The notes under the pieces: model-generated
Told to the model about the DNA's origin: nothing
The model's input: the letters and a program-made list of their open reading frames with translations, nothing else
The model's database searches: none
Program-made: the position numbers and the translations under genes
Assembly (NCBI GenBank): GCA_035772405.1
Contig: JAYKKM010000495.1
Coordinates: forward strand, 1,585,501-1,649,500
Direction: 5' to 3'
DNA from: Chrysogorgia sp. JL179-B06
Taxonomy: Eukaryota > Cnidaria > Anthozoa > Scleralcyonacea > Chrysogorgiidae
DNA: 64,000 bases
Shown here: one piece after another, positions 9,726 to 18,805 of the stretch
How the letters are laid out: each line of letters starts with the position of its first letter
Numbering within the stretch: the stretch's first letter is position 1

Positions 9726-9760
9726 AAGATTTAAAGAAGAAAATCCCATAAAAAAAAGAA

Positions 9761-9772
9761 ACAGTATAAATA
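9761..9772 (+). promoter_or_regulatory. TATA-type promoter ACAGTATAAATA
   Basis: Identical 12-mer to that at 7483-7494, placed 39 bases before the ATG at 9811. Confidence 0.55.
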
Positions 9773-9810
9773 AGAGTAAAAAAAATAATTGTTTATATAT
9801 TTGTTAGACA

Positions 9811-10026
9811 ATGGAACGTAAAGAAACAGCAGATGAACGATTCAACCGATTATATTATAACAAACATCCTTGTGGAAGATGTATTAACAAATACCCGTGT
9901 CCGATTCATCCAGATGAATTAAAACTTTCAAGACTAAACAGTTTTAAACGTTGGGTGTTAAACAAGTTAAATATACGGTGGAAATATACAGTGACTGTTT
10001 CAGTGGAAATAGGTTACGACGAATAG
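9811..10026 (+). CDS. Cys-rich small protein C2 (71 aa), paralogue of C1
   Basis: Begins MERKETADERFNRLYYNKHP and continues CGRCINKYPCPIH, matching the C-G-x-C and N-R-L-x-Y pattern of the 9549 product. The tail is basic (FKRWVLNKLNIRWKY) and ends in a short acidic peptide. The frame is intact. The duplication and the conserved cysteines argue that both copies are, or recently were, functional. No known family. Confidence 0.7.
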   Translation: MERKETADERFNRLYYNKHPCGRCINKYPCPIHPDELKLSRLNSFKRWVLNKLNIRWKYTVTVSVEIGYDE

Positions 10027-10061
10027 AAGAAAAGACGTCGAAGTTTTTTAAAAAGATTTAA

Positions 10062-10720
10062 ATGGCTGAGCGTGATTTTGATGAAATTCTTTATCCCGAC
10101 ATTCAATATTTATTACATGCTGAATTGTTTGAGATTCAACGTTTACACGCGATTCAACGTTTTATTTTTTGGAATGGAGAGAGCATCCCTATCAGTTTAG
10201 ATGTGCTGATTATGATTATAAATATTTTAACATTTATGTGGAAGATAAAAATGAACAATCTATATTTCGGAAACGATATGGTGGAAAAAGATATTATAGA
10301 TTTTTAATAACCGGTTTTAGCTGGACTATGTCATTTTATGATCAGTTAGTAGGAAAACATGTAGTATTTATTGATAGAGAACCGAGATTACCCACGTTAA
10401 TTTCGACCCTTGATTGTTTTGAGATAAATAATATCCCATGTTATTCAAAAACGTTTTTATATGGTAAATGTAAGGATTCAAGATTTAGATTAGTAAATTA
10501 TCATTTTCGTGAAAATTTTGATGGTCAAGAGCTTTATTTTGTTCTTATTAAAGATGAAAATATATTATCTTTACTTAATGTGATTTATGGTAGCAGTAAT
10601 GGAAATTATATTGTAACATTAATAAATAAAATACATTTTGATAAATCTATGTTGCAACAACATGTATATTTAGATTGTTGTGGGGAATTATGTAATAATT
10701 TTAATGAATTAAATATTTGA
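10062..10720 (+). CDS. Two-domain small-paralogue family protein A6, frameshifted
   Basis: The ATG at 10062 (MAERDFDEILYPDIQYLL) opens a frame that runs to 10307. From about 10170 a second frame, continuing to 10720, carries the conserved-looking sequence. The switch near 10160-10200 looks like a single frame break. The second frame holds two family-like units: DYKYFNIYV with LVGKHVVFI, and LDCFEINNIPCYSKTFLYGKC with IKDENILSLLN and MLQQHVYL. So this is a tandem double-domain member of the family. Function unknown. Confidence 0.55.
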
Positions 10721-10759
10721 AATAAAACAGTTCAATAAATCGAGAAAAGCGTTTTTTGT

Positions 10760-11014
10760 TTAAAAAAAAGAATTTATATACACTTCTTGATCTATGAAAT
10801 TATGTATACCACAATCTCCTGCCACATGTGTTGTTATATATTGTTTATAATTAAGCTTTTTATTTTTTACATACTCCATAACTTCCAAATTTATATATAA
10901 TCGATTCATAGGAAAGCATGGATTTAGGATTTGTTCACATTTACGTACAATAAATTTTTGATTTCGACAATTTTCTTTAAGATAGCGAAGATCATACTGT
11001 TTGGGTTTTGACAT
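10760..11014 (-). CDS. Small-paralogue family protein A7 (84 aa)
   Basis: The shortest clear member: YDLRYLKENCRNQKFIVRKC, LYINLEVMEY, then a C-terminal CGIHNFIDQEVYINSF unit. The N-terminal extension seen in A1 and A5 is absent, so this gene delimits the minimal domain at about 80 residues. The frame is intact with an ATG start. It converges on the 10062 gene and is divergent from 11136. Confidence 0.7.
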   Translation of the reverse strand: MSKPKQYDLRYLKENCRNQKFIVRKCEQILNPCFPMNRLYINLEVMEYVKNKKLNYKQYITTHVAGDCGIHNFIDQEVYINSFF

Positions 11015-11135
11015 GTTGTTTGCATGAGATTCAACTGAAGAATGAACCCGAAAATAAAAGGGTTTTTATTTTATTTAGCTTAATGAATTTGAAAAGCTAT
11101 ATAAAGAGTAAGACATTTTTCAAAATCACAGCAAT

Positions 11136-12317
11136 ATGATTGAAACAATTTTAAGAGTTGTTCTTTATTTTCAATATTTTAACCAAGGAGAAATTGGATA
11201 TTTATTTTGGTTATGTGGATTATTTGAATATTATCGTGGTAAATATGTCACATGTCCCATGATGAAATGTAAAAACAACATTCGCCCCCACGACGAAGTA
11301 AGTTATATTGTCAATATGAAAAAAATCAAGGGAACCCGTGGAATGGAATCCTATTTTATCCTAGAAGATCGTTTCTCTCATATGATCCCGAATTTACAAG
11401 CAAGTCAAAGAAAATATTCCTTAAAGAGAACACTCTTTCAACATACTTTATTAATTGAATCAGACACGATATGCTGTAGTTTTTTTTCATTCCCCGATTG
11501 TTTTAACGAATTATTTATTGTATTACCCCTTGAAAACCACTCAGATTTATTTCAATGTTTAAGAACCAAAGATAAGTATCATTATACATATTTTCTACAA
11601 AATCTAACCTTTGAAAGAAAATACATATCTTATACCCTGGGTTTTGGAAAAGAAAGTTTAGTAAGCAAATTTAAGCACATACAGCGCGAGAAAGGTGATT
11701 TAAATCTTTTTTTAAATATTTATTTGTTAATGGTAGCACCTAGTATTTTCAATTCTTATGTTTATTGTAGTTCAACTAAAAATATTATCATGGTCACTTC
11801 ATGTTTTATATTTTATTGTCGTGAACATAACCCTATAGGAAGATTTCTCAAAAGACAAAAAAAAGGTCTTTCTGAAAAAAATATTAGATATGATTTTTGG
11901 AATTTTATATATTATATAAAAATGGGTAAAGTATCCTTTGATAAATGTCGGTATAAAAATTGTACGCGTTAAAGTTATTTTTTTGAGTTTGATCCCCTGA
12001 AATTAAGTATTTTAAACAAACGTAATTATGATTTAAATGAAAATCACCCCCTACTATTACATCCTGTCGATGTTACACGAATAAAAAATTATGGGGGACA
12101 TACGGGAGAATTTAAGTATAATGAGAAAGTATTTGCACATGTAATAATGGTTGAAGATGAAGTAAAAGATTTATTTACTATGATAAGAAAACATATACAA
12201 ACAACATTGAATTATAATTTAATTTCAAAAAATCCTATATATGAAGACGAACTGACTGAACCGAATGTTAATTGGGATATTTTTTATAAACGTATTAGTG
12301 AACAAACGTGTATGTAG
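11136..12317 (+). CDS. Family B accessory protein (~392 codons) with one in-frame TAA
   Basis: The ATG at 11136 opens a 278-codon frame ending in TAA at 11970-11972. The same frame then stays open to TAG at 12315-12317 and keeps coding character. The full length of about 392 codons matches the intact paralogue at 29501 (385 aa). Shared blocks are the N-terminal ETILRVVLYFQYF type helix, a C-rich centre, CFIFYCREHNPIGRF, and YKNC just before the stop. It therefore looks like a nonsense-mutated or read-through gene. TATA-like GCTATATAAAGA precedes it. No known domain; function unknown. Confidence 0.65.
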
Positions 12318-12326
12318 AAAAAAAAA

Positions 12327-12811
12327 ATGGAATTAAAAGACTGTATAAAATTTAAAGTGTTTGCGTATGATGTTATACGAATGGAAGAAGACGAAGAAAA
12401 TGAAAAATAATTTTGGATGAGATGTGGGAGATTTTGTTTTGCCCTTCGAAAATTTTATATGGAAAAAAATGAAAAATGGAAAATAAGTGAATGTTGTAAA
12501 ACTATTCATGAAATATCTATGGCCCATTTAACGAATGCTGGACATTACAGTCAAAACAAAAGATTTGTTGGATTTCATGAGGGGATTGATCCTTTATATA
12601 TTCAACAATATATGGAACATTTAGATGAATTTTACGTAAAAAACTATCAAAGAAAAATATATCAGTTTTGATTTATTATATTTTTGAAACCATTCATCCT
12701 TTTTCCGATGGAAATGGAAGAATAGGGAAAGCACTTGTTGCATTTCTAGAAAATAAAATAGAATGTAAAAAAAAACAAAAAAACAACATAGAAAGTTATG
12801 TAAAATTTTAG
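12327..12811 (+). pseudogene. Fic-domain protein, interrupted
   Basis: The reading frame from 12327 meets TAA at 12408-12410, reopens in the same frame (12417) and gives a helical stretch like the N-terminal part of Fic domains. In the -1 frame from about 12644 it reads ETIHPFSDGNGRIGKAL, the Fic signature HPFxDGNGRxGK/R, with the catalytic histidine present. The frame then stops at 12809-12811. Fic enzymes AMPylate or phosphocholinate host proteins. An A AAA AAC heptamer at 12638-12644 lies in phase, where a -1 shift would join the halves; a plain indel is the simpler explanation. Confidence 0.65.
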
Positions 12812-12925
12812 GAGTTATGCAAAGAAAACAAAATAGTTTATTTGATATAAAACGTTGGTTATTATTAGTGTAATAAAATTTTTTTCATTGTGATGGAATA
12901 CAATTTTTTTAAATTGTGCGGAGGG

Positions 12926-12934
12926 TATAAAATA
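12926..12934 (+). promoter_or_regulatory. TATA box TATAAAATA
   Basis: GGGTATAAAATAAGCACTG lies 57-65 bases before the ATG at 12991. The same TATAAAATAAGCA core recurs upstream of the 34281 gene. Confidence 0.5.
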
Positions 12935-12990
12935 AGCACTGTCCCTACAGTGATTCATCATTTACCCTTCACTCGGGAACAGATTCAGAG

Positions 12991-13875
12991 ATGGTGGAAC
13001 TTTATGAGAGACAACAACATGACCATTTTTATAAAATGCAATCGTATACAGATTTGTCTGTAAAAATAATTGCACAAAAAAAAATCAACGGTAATGCTAT
13101 TCTCGCCAAAGCATATCCGACAAATAAAATATGTGACAAGTACACATACAATAGTGCTGTTGAAGTGAAAAAAGATCATATTCCTTCATTGTTGAATGTT
13201 CTTAATAAGATTAGCATTCAAGAGAAATCGGTGCAGATATTTTTTGAAGTGGTAAGATTTGAAAATTGGAAAAAGCAAACATGCCGTTTGGTTGTTCGTA
13301 CAGATGCGTGGGGTGGTTTGGAAATTTGTTATCAACATCAAGATAACGAATTATCCGATGCAATGGAATTTGACGATGATCCAACACCGACAACCAGCAA
13401 CAACAACAACGCAACGCCAAGTGAAATCGTATGGGGAGATGACTGGGGTAGTTTTCATATAAAAAAGAAAGATTCCTTGGATGAATATATTATTGCCCTA
13501 AGAAAGTATAATCATGCGACAGGTTATAAATCCCAACCTATTCCCATCAAAAAACGAGTATTGAAGAAAAAGAAATCCCCACTTACCGACGACGATGATG
13601 ACGCCAACGATGTCGAAAAGATCAAGAAAATAAAAGTAGAAAGTGATGATGATGAGGTTTGTGACCGTTTAAATCCATCAGTAATTTCAGAAATATTTTA
13701 TTATCGTTTTAGATGTTGTAAAAATATACAAGATACATTATGTTTGTACGGTAATACTATAAATAAAGAGTTAGCCTGTAAAAATATAGAAGTTGATTTT
13801 ATGGGGATATTACGCGATAAAGAACTCGTTGATGAACTTGAAGAATACTATACTTATTTTATTTCTTTATTTTAG
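12991..13875 (+). CDS. Hypothetical 294-residue protein with NLS and acidic tracts
   Basis: An intact frame directly upstream of the integrase, which starts 3 bases after its stop, so the two are probably co-transcribed. The N-terminal ~125 residues look globular. The middle is low in complexity (FDDDPTPTTSNNNN). Residues ~185-225 alternate a basic nuclear-localisation-like KKRVLKKKKS and acidic DDDDDAND and ESDDDE runs. The C-terminal ~70 residues are helical and cysteine-containing. No known domain. A nuclear DNA-binding or regulatory role is inferred only from charge. Confidence 0.65.
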   Translation: MVELYERQQHDHFYKMQSYTDLSVKIIAQKKINGNAILAKAYPTNKICDKYTYNSAVEVKKDHIPSLLNVLNKISIQEKSVQIFFEVVRFENWKKQTCRLVVRTDAWGGLEICYQHQDNELSDAMEFDDDPTPTTSNNNNATPSEIVWGDDWGSFHIKKKDSLDEYIIALRKYNHATGYKSQPIPIKKRVLKKKKSPLTDDDDDANDVEKIKKIKVESDDDEVCDRLNPSVISEIFYYRFRCCKNIQDTLCLYGNTINKELACKNIEVDFMGILRDKELVDELEEYYTYFISLF

Positions 13876-13877
13876 AA

Positions 13878-14774
13878 ATGAATAAAAAGAAAAAAACTAA
13901 ATTTTCTGCTGACTTTATTGAAAAAGCTTCAAGATTATTAAAAGGAGAGACATTAACTGATGAGGATTATTCTAATTATAGATTACATAGTAGTAGTAAA
14001 AAAATATATAGACGTTTGAAATATGCTGTTAGTAAAAATAATGAACAATGGGAAATTGATTTAGCTGAAAATAAAGATTTAGCCCGATATAATAATCAAT
14101 ATCGTTATTGGTTGGTGTGTATTGATATTTTTTCAAGATTTTGTTGGGTAAAATTAATAAAAAAGAAAACGTCTAATAATGTTAAAAATAAATTTGAAAG
14201 TATTCAAAGTGATGAAGGAACAGAATTTCAAGATATACGTAGGAAATTAAGTAAAAAGTATAATTTTGAAGTATTTCATACGTATAATAGAGAAATAAAA
14301 GCATCCCATGTGGAACGTGTAATTGGAACTTTAAAAACAATGGTTCGTCGTGTTTTAACAATGACTGGAGAATTTGACTATATTCAGTATTTACCCCTTA
14401 TTGTTAATCGTTATAATAATTCCCCACATAAAGCATTAGTTGGTGCAACACCTTTTGAAATTTATCGCGAAGAAAAAAAAGGAAAAATACGTAAAGTAAA
14501 AAATAAAATAGTACGTGATCATTTAAATTATCCTATTCCCACTCAAGATCTGATACGAGAAGGTACTCGTGTACGTATTGTGAGAGTAAAAAATAATATT
14601 TTTGAAAAAAGTAGTCTTCGACGATGGACAAATGAGATATTTGTTATTAAAAAAGTATTTATCACCGATCCCGTTACATATCAATTAGAAGACGAACAAC
14701 GTGAAGAAATTAAAGGAATTTTTTATCGTGCTGAATTACAAGTTTTAAAAAAAAAAGAATTTACACATTGCTAG
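13878..14774 (+). CDS. Retroviral-type (rve) integrase of Maverick
   Basis: The enzyme processes and joins the viral DNA ends to host DNA. The DDE core is visible: D61 in QWEIDLAENKD, D112 in SDEGTEF and E146 in ASHVERVIGTLK. The flanking text (YWLVCIDIFSRFCWVKLIKKK, YNNSPHKALVGATPFEI) is typical of Polinton integrases. The C-terminal ~65 residues (GTRVRIVRV..., FYRAELQVLK) form the usual SH3/chromo-like domain. The segment between the first and second acidic residues seems about 15 residues shorter than usual. An N-terminal zinc-binding HHCC is not evident. The frame is intact, 298 aa. Confidence 0.95.
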   Translation: MNKKKKTKFSADFIEKASRLLKGETLTDEDYSNYRLHSSSKKIYRRLKYAVSKNNEQWEIDLAENKDLARYNNQYRYWLVCIDIFSRFCWVKLIKKKTSNNVKNKFESIQSDEGTEFQDIRRKLSKKYNFEVFHTYNREIKASHVERVIGTLKTMVRRVLTMTGEFDYIQYLPLIVNRYNNSPHKALVGATPFEIYREEKKGKIRKVKNKIVRDHLNYPIPTQDLIREGTRVRIVRVKNNIFEKSSLRRWTNEIFVIKKVFITDPVTYQLEDEQREEIKGIFYRAELQVLKKKEFTHC

Positions 14775-14775
14775 T

Positions 14776-15724
14776 AATTCAATATCAAGAGGACTTCAAA
14801 AGAATTTGATTAATGATTTTGAAATGAAAATTGCACAGCCTATTGATGCTTTGAACAATGAATGTTTTTTAGAAGTTTTACAAGTTTGTTATCCCCAAAC
14901 AACTAAAAATATTGTAGGTGATGAATGTTTTTTTTCATTTATCATAACCTATAAGAATTTTATACCCGAAGAAAATAATAATTCGGTATACGCCAGCAGT
15001 GAGTTCGTTTTTACATCGGATAAATTTATTATACCCGACGGAATTTATGATTTATCTTCATTAATTATATTTTTAAATAATATCTTAGAAGGATTTGAAA
15101 TTTTTTGTACCATTGGGTCAAATGGGAAAGTAATTATTAATGTTAATGTTGAGATTGAGTATTGGGTATATGAAAATGCGCATAAAGCAGTCGATGGGTT
15201 ACAGGTAAATGAATTTCGATTATCTAACAAGACTACAATAGAAAAAAAGGGTATTCAATATGCTTCTTTTAATCAAAAGATTAATATATTATTTTTATTA
15301 TATATTATTTTATTATACTTTTATGCTAGGTTTAAAAAATGAAAAAGATCTTGAAATCGTACCTCTCTTGTTTGAAATAAAAAAAGATAACCCTACACCT
15401 CGAACCCTTTTTTCTAAACATTTTGATTACTTACCCGATGTATCCGACGGATTAAATAAAATGTTTATATATTGTGATGAAATAGAACTGGGGTTAGTTG
15501 GTGATAGTTGTGCCGAATTGTTAACAACAGTCCCCATTCAATGGAATCGACAAGGTGGTGGGGGGAATGGACAATTAATTTGTTATAGTCCCCCAAAATC
15601 ATTGAGAAAATTAAAAAAAGACATTATACGAGAAATTCATATTAAAGTTAAAGATACTACAGGAAAATTAGTTCCTTTTGATTCAGGAACGCTTAGTATT
15701 GATTGTTTAATACATTCAACATAA
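14776..15724 (+). pseudogene. Penton-like minor capsid protein (single jelly roll), frame broken
   Basis: The plus-1 frame overlapping the end of the integrase reads LHIASNSISRG, the usual N-terminus of Maverick penton proteins. It continues through PIDALNNECFLEVLQVCYP and FIIPDGIYDLSSL to a stop at 15342. The rest of the protein (MFIYCDEIELGLVGDS, DTTGKLVPFDSGT) lies in another frame to 15724. The two frames switch near 15290-15335. No ATG is visible in the first frame after its upstream stop, so the start is damaged too. It would form capsid vertices beside the major capsid protein. Confidence 0.75.
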
Positions 15725-16210
15725 TGCTTTTGATTGTTCTTGAAGAAAAAAATGGGGAAATGATAATTAAAAAATATAAAATATTTTATCCTTTTTCTCT
15801 TTACATTTTAGTAAATAGTGGGAAAATTTTTTTATGGAATTTAAATTCGATTGAATATAAAAATATCAAAAATTCATTTCGAATTACGTGTGCAAACAAA
15901 ATGGATTTCAGTGCAAAACACAATCAAAAAAATAAATAATGGAACGATTTCAGTGTCTTCATCTACTATTATTTCCAATGCAACACAACGTTTTATATAT
16001 ACTATAAAATAATTATTTTATATTGACGAAAAAAATCCTTATACATCATTAAATGATGAGAAAAAAAAATTCCCCTATTTTTTATTTATGAGTGATAAAG
16101 AGGCTAAACAATCACTACAGTTCTTTATTAACTATGAGAATAACGTGCCGTTAAAAGGTGAAGAAATAAAGATATATATAAATTTATTTGAAGAAAAAAA
16201 TAATGACTGA
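15724..16210 (+). pseudogene. Degenerate hypothetical gene in the capsid cluster
   Basis: The ATG at 15724 overlaps the penton stop (TAATG) and gives 71 residues to 15939. From about 15845 a second frame reads coding-like sequence (INNGTISVSSSTIISNATQ), meets TAA at 16010-16012 and stays open afterwards (IDEKNPYTSLNDEKKKFPYF) to TGA at 16208. One frame break and one nonsense codon within a gene of about 160 codons are inferred. Its position between penton and major capsid genes suggests a virion role. No known domain. Confidence 0.45.
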
Positions 16211-16457
16211 AAAAATAAATGAACTATCCGTAGAAGATTATACTGAATTGTTAAATGGTAGAAATCGTGGAAAAAATTATTCATCATCATATTTTGTTGT
16301 GAAAAGAAAAAATAAAGAAAATCCAACTAAGAAAGAAATTTTATTAAATGAGGGTGTGGGATTACCCTCAAATTTAAATTTAGATACTTATTATACAAGC
16401 GATAATAAAAAAAGAGAAAAAAATAGATCCAAATGTAATACGTTTTTTACAAAATAG
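16203..16457 (+). CDS. Hypothetical 84-residue lysine-rich protein
   Basis: The ATG at 16203 overlaps the end of the previous frame. The product (MTEKINELSVEDYTELLNGR...) has an acidic N-terminus and a Lys/Asn-rich C-terminal half, with no hydrophobic segment or known motif. It sits in the plus-strand virion cluster upstream of a membrane micro-ORF. The frame is intact. Confidence 0.5.
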   Translation: MTEKINELSVEDYTELLNGRNRGKNYSSSYFVVKRKNKENPTKKEILLNEGVGLPSNLNLDTYYTSDNKKREKNRSKCNTFFTK

Positions 16458-16512
16458 ATAGACTGTGTAGAAAAAAGTATAAATAAAAAAAAAGTTATAT
16501 AAAAAAATCATA

Positions 16513-16587
16513 ATGTTGTGGATATTATTATTATTTTTATTGTTGTGGTTATTGTTGTTTTTTAAAAATAAAATAAATGACTCGTAA
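16513..16587 (+). CDS. 24-residue single-pass membrane micro-protein
   Basis: ATG at 16513; the product is MLWILLLFLLLWLLLFFKNK plus four residues: one hydrophobic helix with a short basic/polar tail. It overlaps the start of the 16577 gene by 11 bases in another frame. AAAGTATAAATA lies about 40 bases upstream. Small membrane peptides are common in virion clusters (for example lytic or fusion factors), but no function can be assigned. Such a hydrophobic run could also arise by chance in T-rich DNA. Confidence 0.4.
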   Translation: MLWILLLFLLLWLLLFFKNKINDS

Positions 16588-16735
16588 AAATATCAAAAAA
16601 AGAAAAAACAAAAGAGGAATAAGAAAGCGTAGAAGAAAAATACAAAAAGGGGGTTTTGGTGGAGCATTGGCACTGGGTATGGTTCTTCCTCAAGTGTTGG
16701 GAACACTTTCAAATATTCTTAAAATTAACGTTTAA
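16577..16735 (+). CDS. Small basic QKGG protein (52 aa) with hydrophobic tail
   Basis: Product MTRKNIKKRKNKRGIRKRRR is followed by KIQKGGFGGALALGMVLPQV and a short tail. The highly basic N-terminus, QKGG junction and glycine/hydrophobic C-terminus resemble a precursor cleaved after Gly-Gly, with a DNA-binding peptide and a membrane-active peptide (compare adenovirus pVI/pX; inference). It ends 10 bases before the major capsid start, supporting a virion role. Confidence 0.65.
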   Translation: MTRKNIKKRKNKRGIRKRRRKIQKGGFGGALALGMVLPQVLGTLSNILKINV

Positions 16736-16745
16736 AAAAAAAAAT

Positions 16746-18084
16746 ATGAGTAAAAAAATTGATGTGGAAAAAAATGACATATTATTTAGCGAGCCTTTAC
16801 AATTTTTTACTTCATCACCCTATAATGATACGTTTACGGAATGTCGTGAAACGGAAATTATCGCAACGCCTGTAGATAATCAATCGTCAGTATACACGTT
16901 TACAAGGCATGGGAACGCCGTTGGATTAATGAAAACAAGCGATGCTAAAATAATGGCTAGAGTATCGATTAGAAATGCTGCTGGACTTATAGCACCTGCA
17001 GCATCAGGGTTTTCGATGATTACATTACCCCTTCGTACAATGTGGAAAACAAAAGAATTAAAAATAAATGAAAATTTAATTACGCCATCAGATAATTTTG
17101 CACATTTTGCATCATGGATACAATTTATAATGCGTCGGGATATAAATAACACCGTCGGGATATAAAAATTCTAAAGAGCTTAATTTAGCATATTTAGATA
17201 CAGCCGAACATATGAGCGATATCGTGGGTTTCACTGATAATGCTAATGTCGTAAATGCAGGAGGGAGACAAAAAACAATTGCATTTCAAAATCAATCACA
17301 GTATTTGATAGATGAGATTGTTTGTTCATTATTTAGCGAAGGTGGTGCTGAAATATATATTCCTACAGCGTATAAAGTTGAATTACGTTTAACGCGGGCA
17401 TTAAATACAATTGTAATGATGGGTGCCGATCATGCTAATATGACCGTTGCTGATACTATAATTACCCTAGATGATTTTAAAATAAAAATTCCTGTATTTA
17501 AACCCAAAAAACAATTATCAAATGCTCTTAATATAGGGATGGTGACCCATAATAAAGAAACATTATATTATACAACCAATTATCGTTGTATTACTGAATC
17601 AGTAGCTGCAGGACGAAATTCACATCAAGTAATCGATGTGTTTAATGGTAGCGTTCCTACACGTTTATATATTGTATTTTCTCCATTAGCAAATTGGAAC
17701 GGATCATATACTCATAATATTTTTGAGTTTAACTGGCCTAATTATGATAATGTTGAAGTTTCGGTAAATAACGCTGTTGTCGGGAGAATAGAAAATCATG
17801 CTGAAGCTTACTCAAAATTACGTTCGGTATTAAATCGCAACTATTCAGAAATGCCCATGACTTATAATGACTTTATAAACGGGTATTGTATATTAGCATT
17901 TGATTTAACAGATAATAGAGACTCTCATCTTGCAGTATTACCCATAAGACCATCGGGAAATGTTGATGTGGATTTTCATTTTTCTCAAAATACAGTGGTA
18001 GGGGCGTTAATATTTGTTGGTGAATTTCGAAATGAAATTAGAGTAGGATTAAATACCCCTGCAAGATTATTACACAGCATTTAA
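16746..18084 (+). pseudogene. Major capsid protein (double jelly roll), frame broken by a 20-bp duplication
   Basis: The hexon-like capsid shell protein of Mavericks. The ATG is at 16746 (MSKKIDVEKNDILFSEPLQF). The first frame stops at 17165; the remainder (TAEHMSDIVGFTDNANVV..., LVFSPLANWNG-like, NYSEMPMTYNDFINGYCIL) is in another frame to 18084. The switch coincides with a 20-bp tandem duplication (CGTCGGGATATAAA at 17133 and 17153), so the break is explained by one event. Expected total length about 440 residues. Family evidence comes from position, the C-terminal YNDF...GYCILAFDLT block and length. Confidence 0.8.
17133..17172 (+). repeat. 20-bp tandem duplication inside the major capsid gene
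   Basis: CGTCGGGATATAAA at 17133-17146 recurs at 17153-17166, exactly 20 bases apart. Twenty is not a multiple of three, and the reading frame changes here. Confidence 0.85.
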
Positions 18085-18120
18085 TTATCAACATTTGTAA
18101 CAAGGGGATGTACAAAAAAA

Positions 18121-18252
18121 ATGAAGAACACAAAACCCATTACAACAAAGAATAGAATAAAAAAACCAAAAATAAAAAAACCAGTTATTAACAAAATACC
18201 ACTAAATCGTGAACATATTCTTGTATTTCCACCGTTTTCAGTTTACGCATAA
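18121..18252 (+). CDS. Small Lys/Pro-rich protein (43 aa)
   Basis: ATG at 18121; product MKNTKPITTKNRIKKPKIKK followed by VINK-type residues and an aromatic tail ending PPFSVYA. It is intact and lies between the capsid gene and the acidic 18257 gene, with a 4-base gap to the latter. Basic and proline-rich, it is probably nucleic-acid- or capsid-associated; function unknown. Confidence 0.45.
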   Translation: MKNTKPITTKNRIKKPKIKKPVINKIPLNREHILVFPPFSVYA

Positions 18253-18256
18253 AAAA

Positions 18257-18805
18257 ATGAATGAAGAAAAAAATGATGAATTAAATAAAGAAGAGGTAAA
18301 AAAAGACGAAAAAAATGATAATTCAAGAGATGATGATGAAGAGGATGAAGTTGATAGTGAAAATGATAGCGATGTTGTTAGTGATGAAATGGATAGTGAA
18401 AGTTCCATTACTTCTTCTTCATCAAGTTGCGAAGATGATTTAAAATTTTTAGAAACATTAGTTCAATTAAATAAAATAAAGAAAAAAGCTTTTGAAAAAA
18501 AAAAAAAGGATTTTTTACCATCGTTAAAAAAATATCTTAAAGCAGATATTGATAAAAAAAATACGTTGTTAGATTCTCAATTAATTAATAAATTACAATA
18601 CATTGCTAAAAATATTTTAAATAAAAAAATTTCTATCCAACTTTCCAGTGATAATAAATATATTTTGAATACGTTTTCAAAGAACAAAATAAAAGAAAAA
18701 GATTTAAAAATATTATTATCTGAGGATTTTCGTATAATCAACATATATCAAAAAGCATACAAATTACTTAACCAACAAATAAAAAAAAATGACCGAAGTA
18801 AATAA
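18257..18805 (+). CDS. Acidic N-terminus, coiled-coil-like protein (182 aa)
   Basis: The ATG at 18257 follows the previous stop by 4 bases. Residues 1-75 are Glu/Asp/Ser-rich (DDDEEDEVDSENDSD, SSITSSSSS) and probably disordered. Residues ~76-182 are lysine-rich and helical. It overlaps the next gene by 17 bases. Mavericks often carry a poorly conserved acidic or helical virion protein between capsid and protease genes, and this fits by position only. The frame is intact. Confidence 0.6.
   Translation: MNEEKNDELNKEEVKKDEKNDNSRDDDEEDEVDSENDSDVVSDEMDSESSITSSSSSCEDDLKFLETLVQLNKIKKKAFEKKKKDFLPSLKKYLKADIDKKNTLLDSQLINKLQYIAKNILNKKISIQLSSDNKYILNTFSKNKIKEKDLKILLSEDFRIINIYQKAYKLLNQQIKKNDRSK

Noticed and set aside
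13878..14774. Endogenous retrovirus or LTR retrotransposon integrase
   Set aside because: No LTRs, gag or reverse transcriptase are nearby, and the integrase lies in a Maverick gene cluster with capsid, protease, ATPase and DNA polymerase.
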